Assembly (NCBI RefSeq): GCF_003946115.1
Contig: NZ_RHOH01000003.1
Coordinates: 124,001-188,000 of the forward strand
Direction: 5' to 3'
From: Lacticaseibacillus daqingensis
Lineage (GTDB): Bacteria; Bacillota; Bacilli; Lactobacillales; Lactobacillaceae
DNA length: 64,000 bases
Shown: positions 54,805 to 62,624 of the stretch, one piece after another
How positions within the stretch are numbered: the first letter of the stretch is position 1
Layout of the letters: every line of letters begins with the position of its first letter
Program-made: the position numbers and the translations under genes
Notes under the pieces: generated by a model
Database searches by the model: none
Seen by the model: only the letters and a program-made list of their open reading frames with translations
What the model was told of the DNA's origin: nothing

Positions 54805-55194
54805 TTACTTCGCCGCTTGGAATTCGACGCGCACGCCTTGGCCGCCGATCGCTTTGGTCAGCTCGTAGGTCAGTGCCTGGATCTTGTCGATCGCAGGCTT
54901 AGAGACCTGTGCCAGCTCTTCTTGCGGCAGCTCCTGCGCCTCACCGAAGTAATCGAGCATCTGCACGTACAGCGAGATCTCGCCCGAAACTTTGAAGCCA
55001 TAGCCCTGCGGCTGGAGGTCAAACGGCACAAGCACCTCAAACATATTGCCGTTGGCCAGCTCGGCCTTCTTGGCCTCATCGTTGGGCGTCACCTGGCGCA
55101 TCGCCACCTGAATGCCTTGTGAGGCGGTTTCGGCTTTGGCCACAAGGTCGAAGTGAAATGATTTGACGGTCAGACTCAGTTGTTTGAATGCCAT
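54805..55194 (-). CDS. DUF1149 family protein
   Basis: 129 residues from ATG 55194 (GGAGGATC upstream). Pattern FEVLVPFDLQPQGYGFKVSG, ISLYVQMLDYFGE and LTYELTKAIGG.GVRVEF fits DUF1149, small cytosolic lactic acid bacterial proteins with a SecB-like fold. Role unknown, possibly chaperone-like. Confidence 0.75.
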   Translation of the reverse strand: MAFKQLSLTVKSFHFDLVAKAETASQGIQVAMRQVTPNDEAKKAELANGNMFEVLVPFDLQPQGYGFKVSGEISLYVQMLDYFGEAQELPQEELAQVSKPAIDKIQALTYELTKAIGGQGVRVEFQAAK

Positions 55195-55280
55195 CGATTG
55201 ATCCTCCTGACGGCCGGGCATCCCGCCCAGTCCTGCGTATTCTGTCTAACAGTATCGCAATATTGCGCGGCAAACACAAG

Positions 55281-57338
55281 CTACTTCGCGTCATGTTCGG
55301 CCATCGCGGCCTTGAGCGCCAAAGCCAGCGGGCTCTCACCCGGCGTGTCGTTGGCCTGGCTGTACTGCTGCATCAGCCGGGCGGACTCGCGCTTGTTCAC
55401 CCGCTTGGCCTTGCCCTTGGCCTGACGGATCGCCTCTGTGTTGCCACAGTTCTGACACTTGAAGTAGTCCCCCTTGGCGCCGCTGAGCACCACCATCTTC
55501 TTGTGGCACTGCGCGCAGCGGTGGTTTGAGACTTTCGGGTCCCGATAGCGGCTGTAAGCACACTCGGGATTACTGCACAGCAGCCGTACGCCTTGGCGCG
55601 TCTGCTTCTCGCGCAACCGCGCCCCGCACTCGGGACACTTCTTTTGGGTGAGCGTGAGGTCTTGGTAATCCGTGGTGCTTTGCTTGATCTCCAGCACCAA
55701 GGTCCGCGTTTCCGCCGTGATGTCGGCCATGAACGCGGCCTTGGTCAACTGGCCCGCCTCGATCGCCTTGAGCGCCTGTTCCCACTTGGCCGTCAGCGCA
55801 GGACTGACCAAACTCGGGTTGACCAGCTTCAACAGCTGTTGTCCCTTCGCTGTCACGCTGAGGTGCCGCCCTGTTTTGGCCATCAAACCGCTATTTTGCA
55901 GCTTTTCGATAATGTCCGCTCGGGTGGCCGGCGTGCCCAGCCCGTACTGGTCCATCTTCCCCAGCAGATCGGCCTCAGTGAGGCGCGCCGGCGCGCTGTT
56001 TTGCTTGGCCTGCACCTGCCACGTTCCCGTCACCTGCTGCCCCACCGTCAAAGTCGGGGCCTCGGTCGGCGCCCCGCCCTTGAAGCCAGGAACCAGCACT
56101 TGCGTCGTGGTCAGCGTCAGCGTTTCGCTTGCGGCGGTCAGCGTATACGTGTGCACCGCGGCCTCATACGCCGGCTTGAACAGGTCGATGAAGCGGTCGG
56201 CGATCAGCCGGTAGAGCTTCAGTTCATCGGCGTCCAAGCGCGTCAAGCGCAGCGGCTCATCCGTTGGGATCAGGCCGTAGTGGTCGCCCACCTTGGCATC
56301 GTTATAGGCATAGGCCGGCGCTTGCGCATGCGCCGCCAGTGCGGCCGCAGCCTTGCTGTAGCCGCCGATCGCCTGCAGTCGCCGCGGCATCGTAGCGGCC
56401 AAGTCCGTGGTGAGGTAGCGCGAGTCCGTCCGTGGGTAAGTGACGAGCTTTTCGCGTTCGTAGAGCTGTTGCAGGATGTTGAGCGTTTTTTTCGGTGAAA
56501 ACCCGTATTGACTGTTGGCGACCTGTTGCAACTCATTGAGGTCAAAAGGCAGCGGGGGCTGTTCCACCTGGTGCTTCACCTTGACCGCGGTCACCGTCAG
56601 CGGCACCCCGGCGAGCTGCGCCTTGAGCGCCGTTGCTTGGCTCTGCGATAGCCGCGGCGCCAGCTGCGCCACACCGGCGGCAGTCGTCACGCGCAGTTGA
56701 TAGTAGGTTTCCGGACGAAAGTCGTTGATGGCCTGCTCCTGCGCCGCGACGAACGCCAGCGTGGGCGTCTGCACGCGGCCGGCCGCCAACGAATCCTGAT
56801 ACTTTACCGTCAGCGCCCGCGACACGTTCAACCCGATCAGCCAGTCCGCCTCCGCTCGCGCCAGTGCCGCTTGATACAACGCCTCATAGTCCGCCGCCGG
56901 GCGCAGGTGCGCAAACCCCTCCTTGATGGCCGCATCCGTTTGCGAGGAGATCCACAGCCGCTTGAGTGGAAAGGTCACCTGCAGGTAGTCAAAAATGTAG
57001 CGCGCCACCAGTTCGCCTTCCCGCCCGGCGTCTGTGGCGATCACCCCGTAGTCAATGTCGGCGCGCTTGGCCAGCCGCTTCACCACGGCCAGCTGCTTGC
57101 GCGTGCTCGGCAGGGGTGTGATCTCCTGCTGCGCCGGGATCATCGGCAGCGTGTTGAAGGTCCACGCCGCCCACTCTGGGTGGTACTGCTCCGGCATTTT
57201 CAGCGTCAGCAGGTGGCCCAGCGACCACGTGACCAGGGTGTCCGGGCCTTCGAAGTAGCCCTCGTGCTTAGTGGTGGCGCCTAAGACGCGGGCAAGCTCC
57301 GCACCGACGCTCGGTTTTTCGGCTAAAACAAGTCTCAT
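55281..57338 (-). CDS. topB: DNA topoisomerase III
   Basis: 685-residue type IA topoisomerase. Toprim domain (MRLVLAEKPSVGAELARVLG, VIATDAGREGELVARYI), catalytic tyrosine Y301 in VTYPRTDSRYL, and C-terminal zinc-ribbon cysteines (CPECGARL...CSNPECAYSRY; CAQCHKK...CQNCGN). It resolves recombination and replication intermediates. Starts 7 bp after trmL, forming an operon. Confidence 0.95.
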   Translation of the reverse strand: MRLVLAEKPSVGAELARVLGATTKHEGYFEGPDTLVTWSLGHLLTLKMPEQYHPEWAAWTFNTLPMIPAQQEITPLPSTRKQLAVVKRLAKRADIDYGVIATDAGREGELVARYIFDYLQVTFPLKRLWISSQTDAAIKEGFAHLRPAADYEALYQAALARAEADWLIGLNVSRALTVKYQDSLAAGRVQTPTLAFVAAQEQAINDFRPETYYQLRVTTAAGVAQLAPRLSQSQATALKAQLAGVPLTVTAVKVKHQVEQPPLPFDLNELQQVANSQYGFSPKKTLNILQQLYEREKLVTYPRTDSRYLTTDLAATMPRRLQAIGGYSKAAAALAAHAQAPAYAYNDAKVGDHYGLIPTDEPLRLTRLDADELKLYRLIADRFIDLFKPAYEAAVHTYTLTAASETLTLTTTQVLVPGFKGGAPTEAPTLTVGQQVTGTWQVQAKQNSAPARLTEADLLGKMDQYGLGTPATRADIIEKLQNSGLMAKTGRHLSVTAKGQQLLKLVNPSLVSPALTAKWEQALKAIEAGQLTKAAFMADITAETRTLVLEIKQSTTDYQDLTLTQKKCPECGARLREKQTRQGVRLLCSNPECAYSRYRDPKVSNHRCAQCHKKMVVLSGAKGDYFKCQNCGNTEAIRQAKGKAKRVNKRESARLMQQYSQANDTPGESPLALALKAAMAEHDAK

Positions 57339-57345
57339 CAGGCCC

Positions 57346-57855
57346 TCACTTCAGTTTGTCATGGGCGTAGGTGTGCTGGCGCTCCAGCCCGGCAAAATCC
57401 TGCTGCCGCAGGGCCTCGTATACCACCAATGCCGCACAGTTCGACAGGTTCAGCGCGCGCACATGATCCGTCATCGGAATGCGTACCGCCTTCTCGGGAT
57501 TCGCGCGCATGAATGGCTCCGGCAACCCCGTGGTTTCCTTCCCAAACAAGAAGTAGTGCTCCACTGTTGGGTCTTGCAGCGCACAGTCCGAGTAAGTCCG
57601 GTCCGCAAACTTGGACACCAGGTACAGGTAACGCTGATCTGGCACGGTCGCCAAGAAATCATCCAGTGAGTCGTGGTAAACGACCTTGACACTGTCCCAG
57701 TAGTCCAAGCCTGCCCGCTTGAGGTGCTTGTCGTCCGTCTCAAACCCCAGCGGCTTGATCAGGTGCAGGTAGCTGTCCGTTGCCGCGGCAGTCCGCGCAA
57801 TGTTCCCCGTGTTGGCCGGGATCAGTGGTTCAAACAACACAATATGATTCGCCAT
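57346..57855 (-). CDS. trmL: tRNA (cytidine(34)-2'-O)-methyltransferase
   Basis: 169-residue SPOUT-fold enzyme methylating the wobble ribose of certain tRNA-Leu. Trefoil-knot motifs are [23 protein letters not shown] and [26 protein letters not shown]. Good Shine-Dalgarno before ATG 57855. Confidence 0.95.
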   Translation of the reverse strand: MANHIVLFEPLIPANTGNIARTAAATDSYLHLIKPLGFETDDKHLKRAGLDYWDSVKVVYHDSLDDFLATVPDQRYLYLVSKFADRTYSDCALQDPTVEHYFLFGKETTGLPEPFMRANPEKAVRIPMTDHVRALNLSNCAALVVYEALRQQDFAGLERQHTYAHDKLK

Positions 57856-58078
57856 AATAGCCTCCTAAAATTCTTAGTCCAGTGTAGCACGCCACCGCGG
57901 CGCTGTCCGCAGGTTGCGGGGACACCAAAGTCTGGCCGACGCTTACGCCTCAGTCTGGGCGAAAGCGTTCTCGGGGTCTTTGAATCGTGAGTCATTGGCC
58001 GCTAACTTGCTGCCTTACTTCCGTTCGCCTTCGCCTCACGCCGCAGCAGTGCAGTGCTTGCTTGTTGCTTGCCGGCCT
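57856..58078. other. Intergenic DNA leading into the palindromic elements
   Basis: No coding frame. Contains CCGTTCGCCTTCGCCTCAC and CGCAGCAGTGC (58021-58052), which resemble the 39-bp duplicated unit beside the broken element at 47.01-47.09 kb. Confidence 0.35.
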
Positions 58079-58200
58079 TCGTCGAGCGCCGCAAAGCAAC
58101 AAGCAAGCGTCCAGCCCCGACTGAGCACTCGGGACCAAGAACGCCCCAAGCGCTCAGTCGAAGCTACCCGTTCCGCTAAGTGCGCTTTGTGCTGCTCTGG
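58079..58200 (-). repeat. Palindromic intergenic element, copy 3 (122 bp, reverse)
   Basis: In reverse it begins CCAGAGCAGCAC and ends GCGGCGCTCGACGA, with core GCGCTTGGGGCGTTCTTGGT then CCCGAGTGC. The core is of the 60.4 kb subtype (GCGCTTGGGGCGCACTTGG). Confidence 0.7.
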
Positions 58201-58205
58201 TCTGC

Positions 58206-58326
58206 TCGTCGAGCGAAGTGGCGCATGAGGGGGCGGTCTAAGCCGGCCTGCTACTCGCGCCTAAGTACGGGCGCAAGCGTCAGGCTGGCTTAGCCCAACC
58301 CTCATAACCGCACCACTTCGCTCTGG
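58206..58326 (-). repeat. Palindromic intergenic element, copy 4 (121 bp, reverse)
   Basis: Reverse orientation, from TCGTCGAGC to CGCTCTGG. It aligns over its full length with copy 1 at 13555-13675 (identical ends and core CTGACGCTTGCGCCCG), while paired arm positions differ together (for example GTTATGAGGG/CCCTCATG against GTGATAAGGG/CCCTTATG). Confidence 0.75.
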
Positions 58327-58330
58327 GCAC

Positions 58331-58375
58331 AAAAAAACGTATCACCTCGGTGTCCAGCACGGCGAGGCGATACGT
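58331..58375 (-). terminator. Terminator of the RlmA-type gene
   Basis: Minus-strand AACGTATCGCCTCG / CGAGGTGATACGTT followed by TTTTTTG. Confidence 0.8.
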
Positions 58376-58489
58376 TAGTGAAGATTTCCATCGCTAACTT
58401 TTATCAATTTCCCAAAAGCAAGCCCTGATAAAAGCCAGAAATAAAAATGCTTAAGAGTAATTTAACACCCGTATCGGGAGATTTCAACC

Positions 58490-59329
58490 CTATTCTTGAC
58501 AATTATCAACCTGTAACAATTCGACCTCGACGTGCATGCTGGCCGGCGGGCGCTCCAGCATCGCCTGCCGGCGGTCGGCCGGGGCCTGCCACGCCAACGG
58601 GGTCATCGTCATCAGGTCGGCAAACTGTTCCTTATCGAGTAGAAAATCATACGCAATTGTTTGAACAGTTGTTTTAGGATAATGAACAAGAAACCGATCC
58701 TTCACGTCGCGGTTCGAGTACTCGGCCTTCGGGGTGCCGGCGTACAAGCCGGCGCGCAACTCGCGCAAGTAGCCGGCGGTCGGGATGATCTTGAACAGCC
58801 GGCCGCCTGAACGCAACACCCGGTCGAACTCGGCATACGCCCCCGGCGAGAACAGATCGACCACCACATCGAATGTGGCGGGTAAAAACGGCAACCGCGC
58901 CAGATCCGCGACGCAAAAGAACGCCGGCGACATCAAAGCGCCCGCCAGGTTGATGGCCGGGGCGCTGATGTCGAAGCCGACCGCGCTCGCCACGTGTGGG
59001 GCCAGCTTGGCCGTCGGCGTCCCTTCGCCGCACCCGATGTCCAGCAGGCGGTCGCTGGCCCGCAGACCAGCCTGGATCGCCGTCAAAAACGGGTCAAAGA
59101 ACCCCGCGCTCAAGATGCGGCGGCGCGCCGCCAGCATGTGTGCGGTGTACTCGGTGGGCACCGGCTTAGCCAAAAAGTTGACCGTGCCTTTTTTGGCGAG
59201 GTCGTAGCGGTGACCGTTCCCACAGACCAAGCTGGGACCCTCGCCGTGCAGTGCTCCCTTGCACACTGGACAGGCGAACAGGTCACCTTGTGTCGTGAGC
59301 CAGGCCGCCTTTTCCATGATTTTTCGCAT
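58490..59329 (-). CDS. rlmA: 23S rRNA (guanine-N1)-methyltransferase, RlmA type
   Basis: 279 residues. N-terminal zinc motif (CPVCKG...CGNGHRYD) followed by GTVNFL and an AdoMet-binding Rossmann domain (RLLDIGCGEGTPTA). This is the layout of RlmA enzymes, which methylate G745 or G748 of 23S rRNA; the G748 form (TlrB) affects tylosin sensitivity. Which base is modified cannot be decided from sequence. A terminator follows. Confidence 0.85.
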   Translation of the reverse strand: MRKIMEKAAWLTTQGDLFACPVCKGALHGEGPSLVCGNGHRYDLAKKGTVNFLAKPVPTEYTAHMLAARRRILSAGFFDPFLTAIQAGLRASDRLLDIGCGEGTPTAKLAPHVASAVGFDISAPAINLAGALMSPAFFCVADLARLPFLPATFDVVVDLFSPGAYAEFDRVLRSGGRLFKIIPTAGYLRELRAGLYAGTPKAEYSNRDVKDRFLVHYPKTTVQTIAYDFLLDKEQFADLMTMTPLAWQAPADRRQAMLERPPASMHVEVELLQVDNCQE

Positions 59330-59399
59330 CCCGGCACTCCCCTCTGTATTCCGAGCAGGTTTTCAAGTAGACTAGAGGAAACGTCTGCAGGAGGAAGCC

Positions 59400-60347
59400 A
59401 TGCTCTCGACTTACAAATTCGATGATACCGTGGGGCAGCTCAAGTCACAAGACAAAATCGAGGCGGGCGTCTGGATCAACGCCATCGATCCCACCCCAGA
59501 GGAGCGCCAAAAGCTCCAGAAAAAGGCCCGGGTGCCGGAACCCTTCCTCCTTTACGGCTTAGACCCCGATGAAGGGGCACGCTACGAGTACGACGAGGAT
59601 GTCGATGCACACCTGATCATTTTTGATATGCCCGTTGTCGAGCAAGACGCCAAGAAGCGCATCGTCTACAAAACCGAGCCGCTCGCCATCATCATCACCA
59701 CCACGGCGCTGATCACGCTGGACACCAAGCAGCAACCGCTGCTCGCGCTGTTTGCCGAGGGCCACGTGCCCGGGTTCAACCCGAAGCTCAAGGAAAAGGC
59801 GGCGCTTTTGATGATGTACAAAGCGACCGTCGCCTACCTCGCCTACCTGCGGGACATCAACAAGGCGCGCGAGGCACTGGAAACCAAGCTGCAAAACAAC
59901 CTGAAAAATGAGGAACTCTACGCGTTGATGGGCATCCAGCGCGGCTTGGTGTATTTCATGATGAGCCTCAAAACCGACCGTAACGTGCTGCAAGGTCTGC
60001 AGCGCAGCAACCCGCTTCACCTAAACGAGGACAACGCCGATCTGTTGGATGACATCCTGATCGAAAACCAGCAAGGGACCGAAATGGCGCAGATCTCCAA
60101 CTCCATCATCAACGAAACCGCGGACACCTACAGCTCCATCATCAACAACAACATGAACGGGGTCATGAAGTTTCTGACTTCCTACTCCATTATCCTGACG
60201 ATCCCCACCTTAGTGTTCTCGTTTTACGGCATGAACGTTGAGCTGCCGCTTGCCAACATGCACGTCTCCTGGATCGTGACCATCATCATCTCGCTGCTCA
60301 TCGCCATCCTGCTGGGCTTTCAGTTTTGGCGCAAGAAGTACTTCTAA
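59400..60347 (+). CDS. corA: CorA-family magnesium transporter
   Basis: 315 residues, AGGAGGA before ATG 59400. Soluble N-domain, long stalk helix, two C-terminal membrane helices with canonical YGMN before VELPLA, and basic tail WRKKYF. Mg2+ (or Co2+/Ni2+) uptake channel. Contrasts with the GQN-bearing paralogue at 9.3 kb. Confidence 0.93.
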   Translation: MLSTYKFDDTVGQLKSQDKIEAGVWINAIDPTPEERQKLQKKARVPEPFLLYGLDPDEGARYEYDEDVDAHLIIFDMPVVEQDAKKRIVYKTEPLAIIITTTALITLDTKQQPLLALFAEGHVPGFNPKLKEKAALLMMYKATVAYLAYLRDINKAREALETKLQNNLKNEELYALMGIQRGLVYFMMSLKTDRNVLQGLQRSNPLHLNEDNADLLDDILIENQQGTEMAQISNSIINETADTYSSIINNNMNGVMKFLTSYSIILTIPTLVFSFYGMNVELPLANMHVSWIVTIIISLLIAILLGFQFWRKKYF

Positions 60348-60357
60348 GCGTTCGTTT

Positions 60358-60383
60358 CGCCGGCCACTGTGCCGGCGTTTTTT
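60358..60383 (+). terminator. Terminator of corA
   Basis: CGCCGGC / GCCGGCG followed by TTTTTT. Confidence 0.85.
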
Positions 60384-60387
60384 GTGC

Positions 60388-60510
60388 CCAGAGCGGCGCA
60401 AAGCGCACTTAGCAGATCAGCTAGCCTAGCCGAGGCGCTTGGGGCGCACTTGGCCCCGAGTGACTTGGCGTAGCTAGATGTATCTGCGTTGCTTTGCGGC
60501 GCTCGACGAA
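60388..60510 (+). repeat. Palindromic intergenic element, copy 5 (short form, 123 bp)
   Basis: CCAGAGCGG...GCGCTCGACGAA with core GCGCTTGGGGCGCACTTGG and CCCCGAGTGAC. Arms pair (GGCGCAAAGC/GCTTTGCGGC; GCAGAT/ATCTGC; CTAGC/GCTAG). Same as copies 6 and 7 but without their internal 51-nt hairpin module. Confidence 0.85.
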
Positions 60511-60682
60511 CCAGAGCGGCGCAAAGCGCACTTAGCAGATCAGCTAGCCTTCCTAACGTATGTCTGCCTGTAACTCACTGCGTTCGAACAGGCAGAGCAA
60601 GCCGAGGCGCTTGGGGCGCACTTGGCCCCGAGTGACTTGGCGTAGCTAGATGTATCTGCGTTGCTTTGCGGCGCTCGACGAA
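60511..60682 (+). repeat. Palindromic intergenic element, copy 6 (long form, 172 bp)
   Basis: Identical over 172 bp to copy 7. Contains the extra module with stem TCTGCCTGT/ACAGGCAGA and loop AACTCACTGCGTTCGA. Confidence 0.9.
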
Positions 60683-60854
60683 CCAGAGCGGCGCAAAGCG
60701 CACTTAGCAGATCAGCTAGCCTTCCTAACGTATGTCTGCCTGTAACTCACTGCGTTCGAACAGGCAGAGCAAGCCGAGGCGCTTGGGGCGCACTTGGCCC
60801 CGAGTGACTTGGCGTAGCTAGATGTATCTGCGTTGCTTTGCGGCGCTCGACGAA
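60683..60854 (+). repeat. Palindromic intergenic element, copy 7 (long form, 172 bp)
   Basis: Exact tandem copy of 60511-60682. A 13-bp start of a further unit (CCAGAGCGGCGCA) follows at 60855-60867. Confidence 0.9.
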
Positions 60855-60945
60855 CCAGAGCGGCGCAGCACGGCCTTAACGGGACGGGTCGCCCGACGCG
60901 CAAATAGCTAAAATACGAACGATTGAATTAATTTCCGCTGAAAAG

Positions 60946-60974
60946 TTGACATTTCCCGAATAACCCCGTATATT
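60946..60974 (+). promoter_or_regulatory. guaC: guaC promoter
   Basis: Consensus TTGACA (60946-60951), 17-nt spacer, TATATT (60969-60974). The best sigma-A promoter in the window. Confidence 0.85.
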
Positions 60975-60998
60975 TCGACGTGGTGCGAAAAACGTGCC

Positions 60999-61020
60999 CC
61001 GAACCAATTCGATTGTTCGG
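60999..61020. promoter_or_regulatory. guaC: Palindromic operator in the guaC leader
   Basis: CCGAACCAATTCGATTGTTCGG, written as arms CCGAAC (60999-61004) and GTTCGG (61015-61020), with additional pairing inside. CCGAAC is the core of Gram-positive purine-repressor (PurR) boxes. It lies about 18-40 nt after the expected transcription start. Confidence 0.55.
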
Positions 61021-61041
61021 ATTTAAGAAAGGACGATTCAA

Positions 61042-62019
61042 ATGGAAATTTTTGATTACGAAGACATCCAACTGATTCCTAACAAGTGTGTGGTGCGCTC
61101 CCGCAAGGAAGTCGACACCACCGTCGAATTTGGGGGGCGGCAATTCAAGCTGCCCGTTGTTCCCGCCAATATGCAAACGATCATCGACGAACCGCTGGCC
61201 GAATGGCTGGCGGCCAACGACTATTTTTACGTCATGCACCGCTTCAATCCCGAACGGCGCGCCGACTTCGTTCAGGAGATGCACGCTAAGGGGTTGTTCG
61301 CCTCGATTTCGGTCGGCGTCAAGGACGAGGAGTTCGCCTTCATCAAGACGCTGGCCGGCCGCCAGCGGGTGCCGGAATACATCACCATCGATATCGCGCA
61401 CGGGCACTCCCAGGTCGTGATCGACATGATCCAGCACATCAAGAAATACCTGCCTGACAGCTTCGTGATCGCCGGCAACGTCGGCACCCCAGAAGGTGTG
61501 CGCGAGCTTGAAAACGCCGGCGCCGATGCGACCAAAGTCGGGATCGGCCCCGGCAAGGTCTGCATCACGAAGGTCAAAACGGGCTTCGGGACCGGCGGCT
61601 GGCAGCTGGCCGCCCTGCGCTGGTGCGCCAAGGCGGCGCGCAAGCCGATCATCACCGACGGCGGGATCCGCACCAACGGGGACATCGCCAAGTCCCTGCG
61701 CTTTGGCGCCACGATGTGCATGATCGGTTCCCTATTCGCCGGCCACGAGGAGACCCCGGGCAAGAAGGTCGAGCGCGATGGCGAACTGTTCCAGGAATAC
61801 TTCGGGTCGGCCTCTGAGTATCAAAAAGGCGCCCACCACAACGTCGAAGGCAAGAAGATCCTCTTACCGGTCAAGGGCTCCATCAAAGACACGTTGACCG
61901 AAATGCAAGAGGACCTGCAATCCGCCGTATCCTACGCCGGTGGCCGCGACCTGGGCGCGTTGACCAAGGTCGACTATGTCATCGTGAAGAACTCGATTTT
62001 TAACGGCGATCAATACTGA
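61042..62019 (+). CDS. guaC: GMP reductase
   Basis: 325-residue TIM-barrel enzyme reducing GMP to IMP with NADPH, returning guanine nucleotides to the purine pool. Catalytic C174 in GPGKVCITK, nucleotide-binding [10 protein letters not shown] and [17 protein letters not shown]. Matches the bacterial GuaC-2 group common in Firmicutes. Preceded by a strong promoter and a purine-box-like palindrome. Confidence 0.96.
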   Translation: MEIFDYEDIQLIPNKCVVRSRKEVDTTVEFGGRQFKLPVVPANMQTIIDEPLAEWLAANDYFYVMHRFNPERRADFVQEMHAKGLFASISVGVKDEEFAFIKTLAGRQRVPEYITIDIAHGHSQVVIDMIQHIKKYLPDSFVIAGNVGTPEGVRELENAGADATKVGIGPGKVCITKVKTGFGTGGWQLAALRWCAKAARKPIITDGGIRTNGDIAKSLRFGATMCMIGSLFAGHEETPGKKVERDGELFQEYFGSASEYQKGAHHNVEGKKILLPVKGSIKDTLTEMQEDLQSAVSYAGGRDLGALTKVDYVIVKNSIFNGDQY

Positions 62020-62023
62020 CGCT

Positions 62024-62071
62024 AAAGAAGCCGGCTGGCGCTCCCTATTGGGAGGGCCAGCCGGCTTCTTT
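62024..62071. terminator. Bidirectional terminator with nested hairpin
   Basis: Sixteen-bp arms 62024-62039 and 62056-62071 enclose a second hairpin CTCCC/GGGAG; between convergent guaC and the GutA-like gene. Confidence 0.85.
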
Positions 62072-62075
62072 GGGT

Positions 62076-62450
62076 CTAGGCGTTCGTCTGGTAGGTGAGC
62101 GTGGTGCCCACCTCAAAGTGCGGCCGCGTGGTCGGCTTCAAGTACAGCGCGTTTTCCAGTCGATCCTCGGCGGGCGGCGCGGTAAACACCAGCGCCACGT
62201 GGCCGATGCTTTGCAAACTCGGATTGGCCAGCTGGCCCACCGCGGTGATGGTGAACGGGGTGGCCCCGATCACCAGGGTGTCACCCGTAGCAAGCGTCAT
62301 CGCGCGCTGCGCCTCAAGGTCTTCGAACTGCTGGATCAGGGTGACCTCGCGCAGCGCCGGGGTCGCCGAATCGTCAAACAGGATCACCAGCGGGTCGTTG
62401 GGGGCCAGGGCGGCCGCCCCAATTGCGGTAATTGTCGCTTTGGTTTCCAT
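62076..62450 (-). CDS. Orphan PTS glucitol/sorbitol IIA (GutA)-like protein lacking the usual histidine
   Basis: 124 residues fitting the GutA/SrlB fold: ITAIGAAAL near the start, LVILFDDSATPAL, FTITAVGQLANPSLQSIGHVALVF. Where SrlB has the phosphorylated histidine (IHCHGEL), this protein reads LIQQFEDLE, so phosphotransfer looks lost. No IIB or IIC gene is nearby. Probably a non-catalytic or regulatory relative. Own short transcription unit. Confidence 0.7.
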   Translation of the reverse strand: METKATITAIGAAALAPNDPLVILFDDSATPALREVTLIQQFEDLEAQRAMTLATGDTLVIGATPFTITAVGQLANPSLQSIGHVALVFTAPPAEDRLENALYLKPTTRPHFEVGTTLTYQTNA

Positions 62451-62524
62451 AGTGTGCCTACTTTCTAAAGGTCTGCCTCCATTCTACCACGAATTGGATT
62501 TCGCCGAATCCGCTTTCGCTGGCA

Positions 62525-62533
62525 TGGTATACT
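62525..62533 (+). promoter_or_regulatory. Extended -10 promoter of the lactonase gene
   Basis: TGGTATACT (62525-62533), about 90 nt before the start codon. Confidence 0.5.
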
Positions 62534-62624
62534 AGGCGTGAGCCGGCGGGCCCAGTGCTTGGCCCGCCTGGCAGCAGACCGCCAGCGGCGCAACCGTCAG
62601 CGGCATTCAAGGAGGACACTTATT

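Noticed and set aside
60588-60592. GTTCGAA in the repeat loops as a tRNA T-arm
   Set aside because: No acceptor or anticodon arms around it; it is the loop of the repeat's own hairpin.
60388-60867. CRISPR array
   Set aside because: Units of 123-172 bp in direct contact without unique spacers, and no cas genes.
60712-60903. 63-codon frame within the repeats
   Set aside because: Lies entirely in the tandem palindromic elements and has no ribosome binding site.
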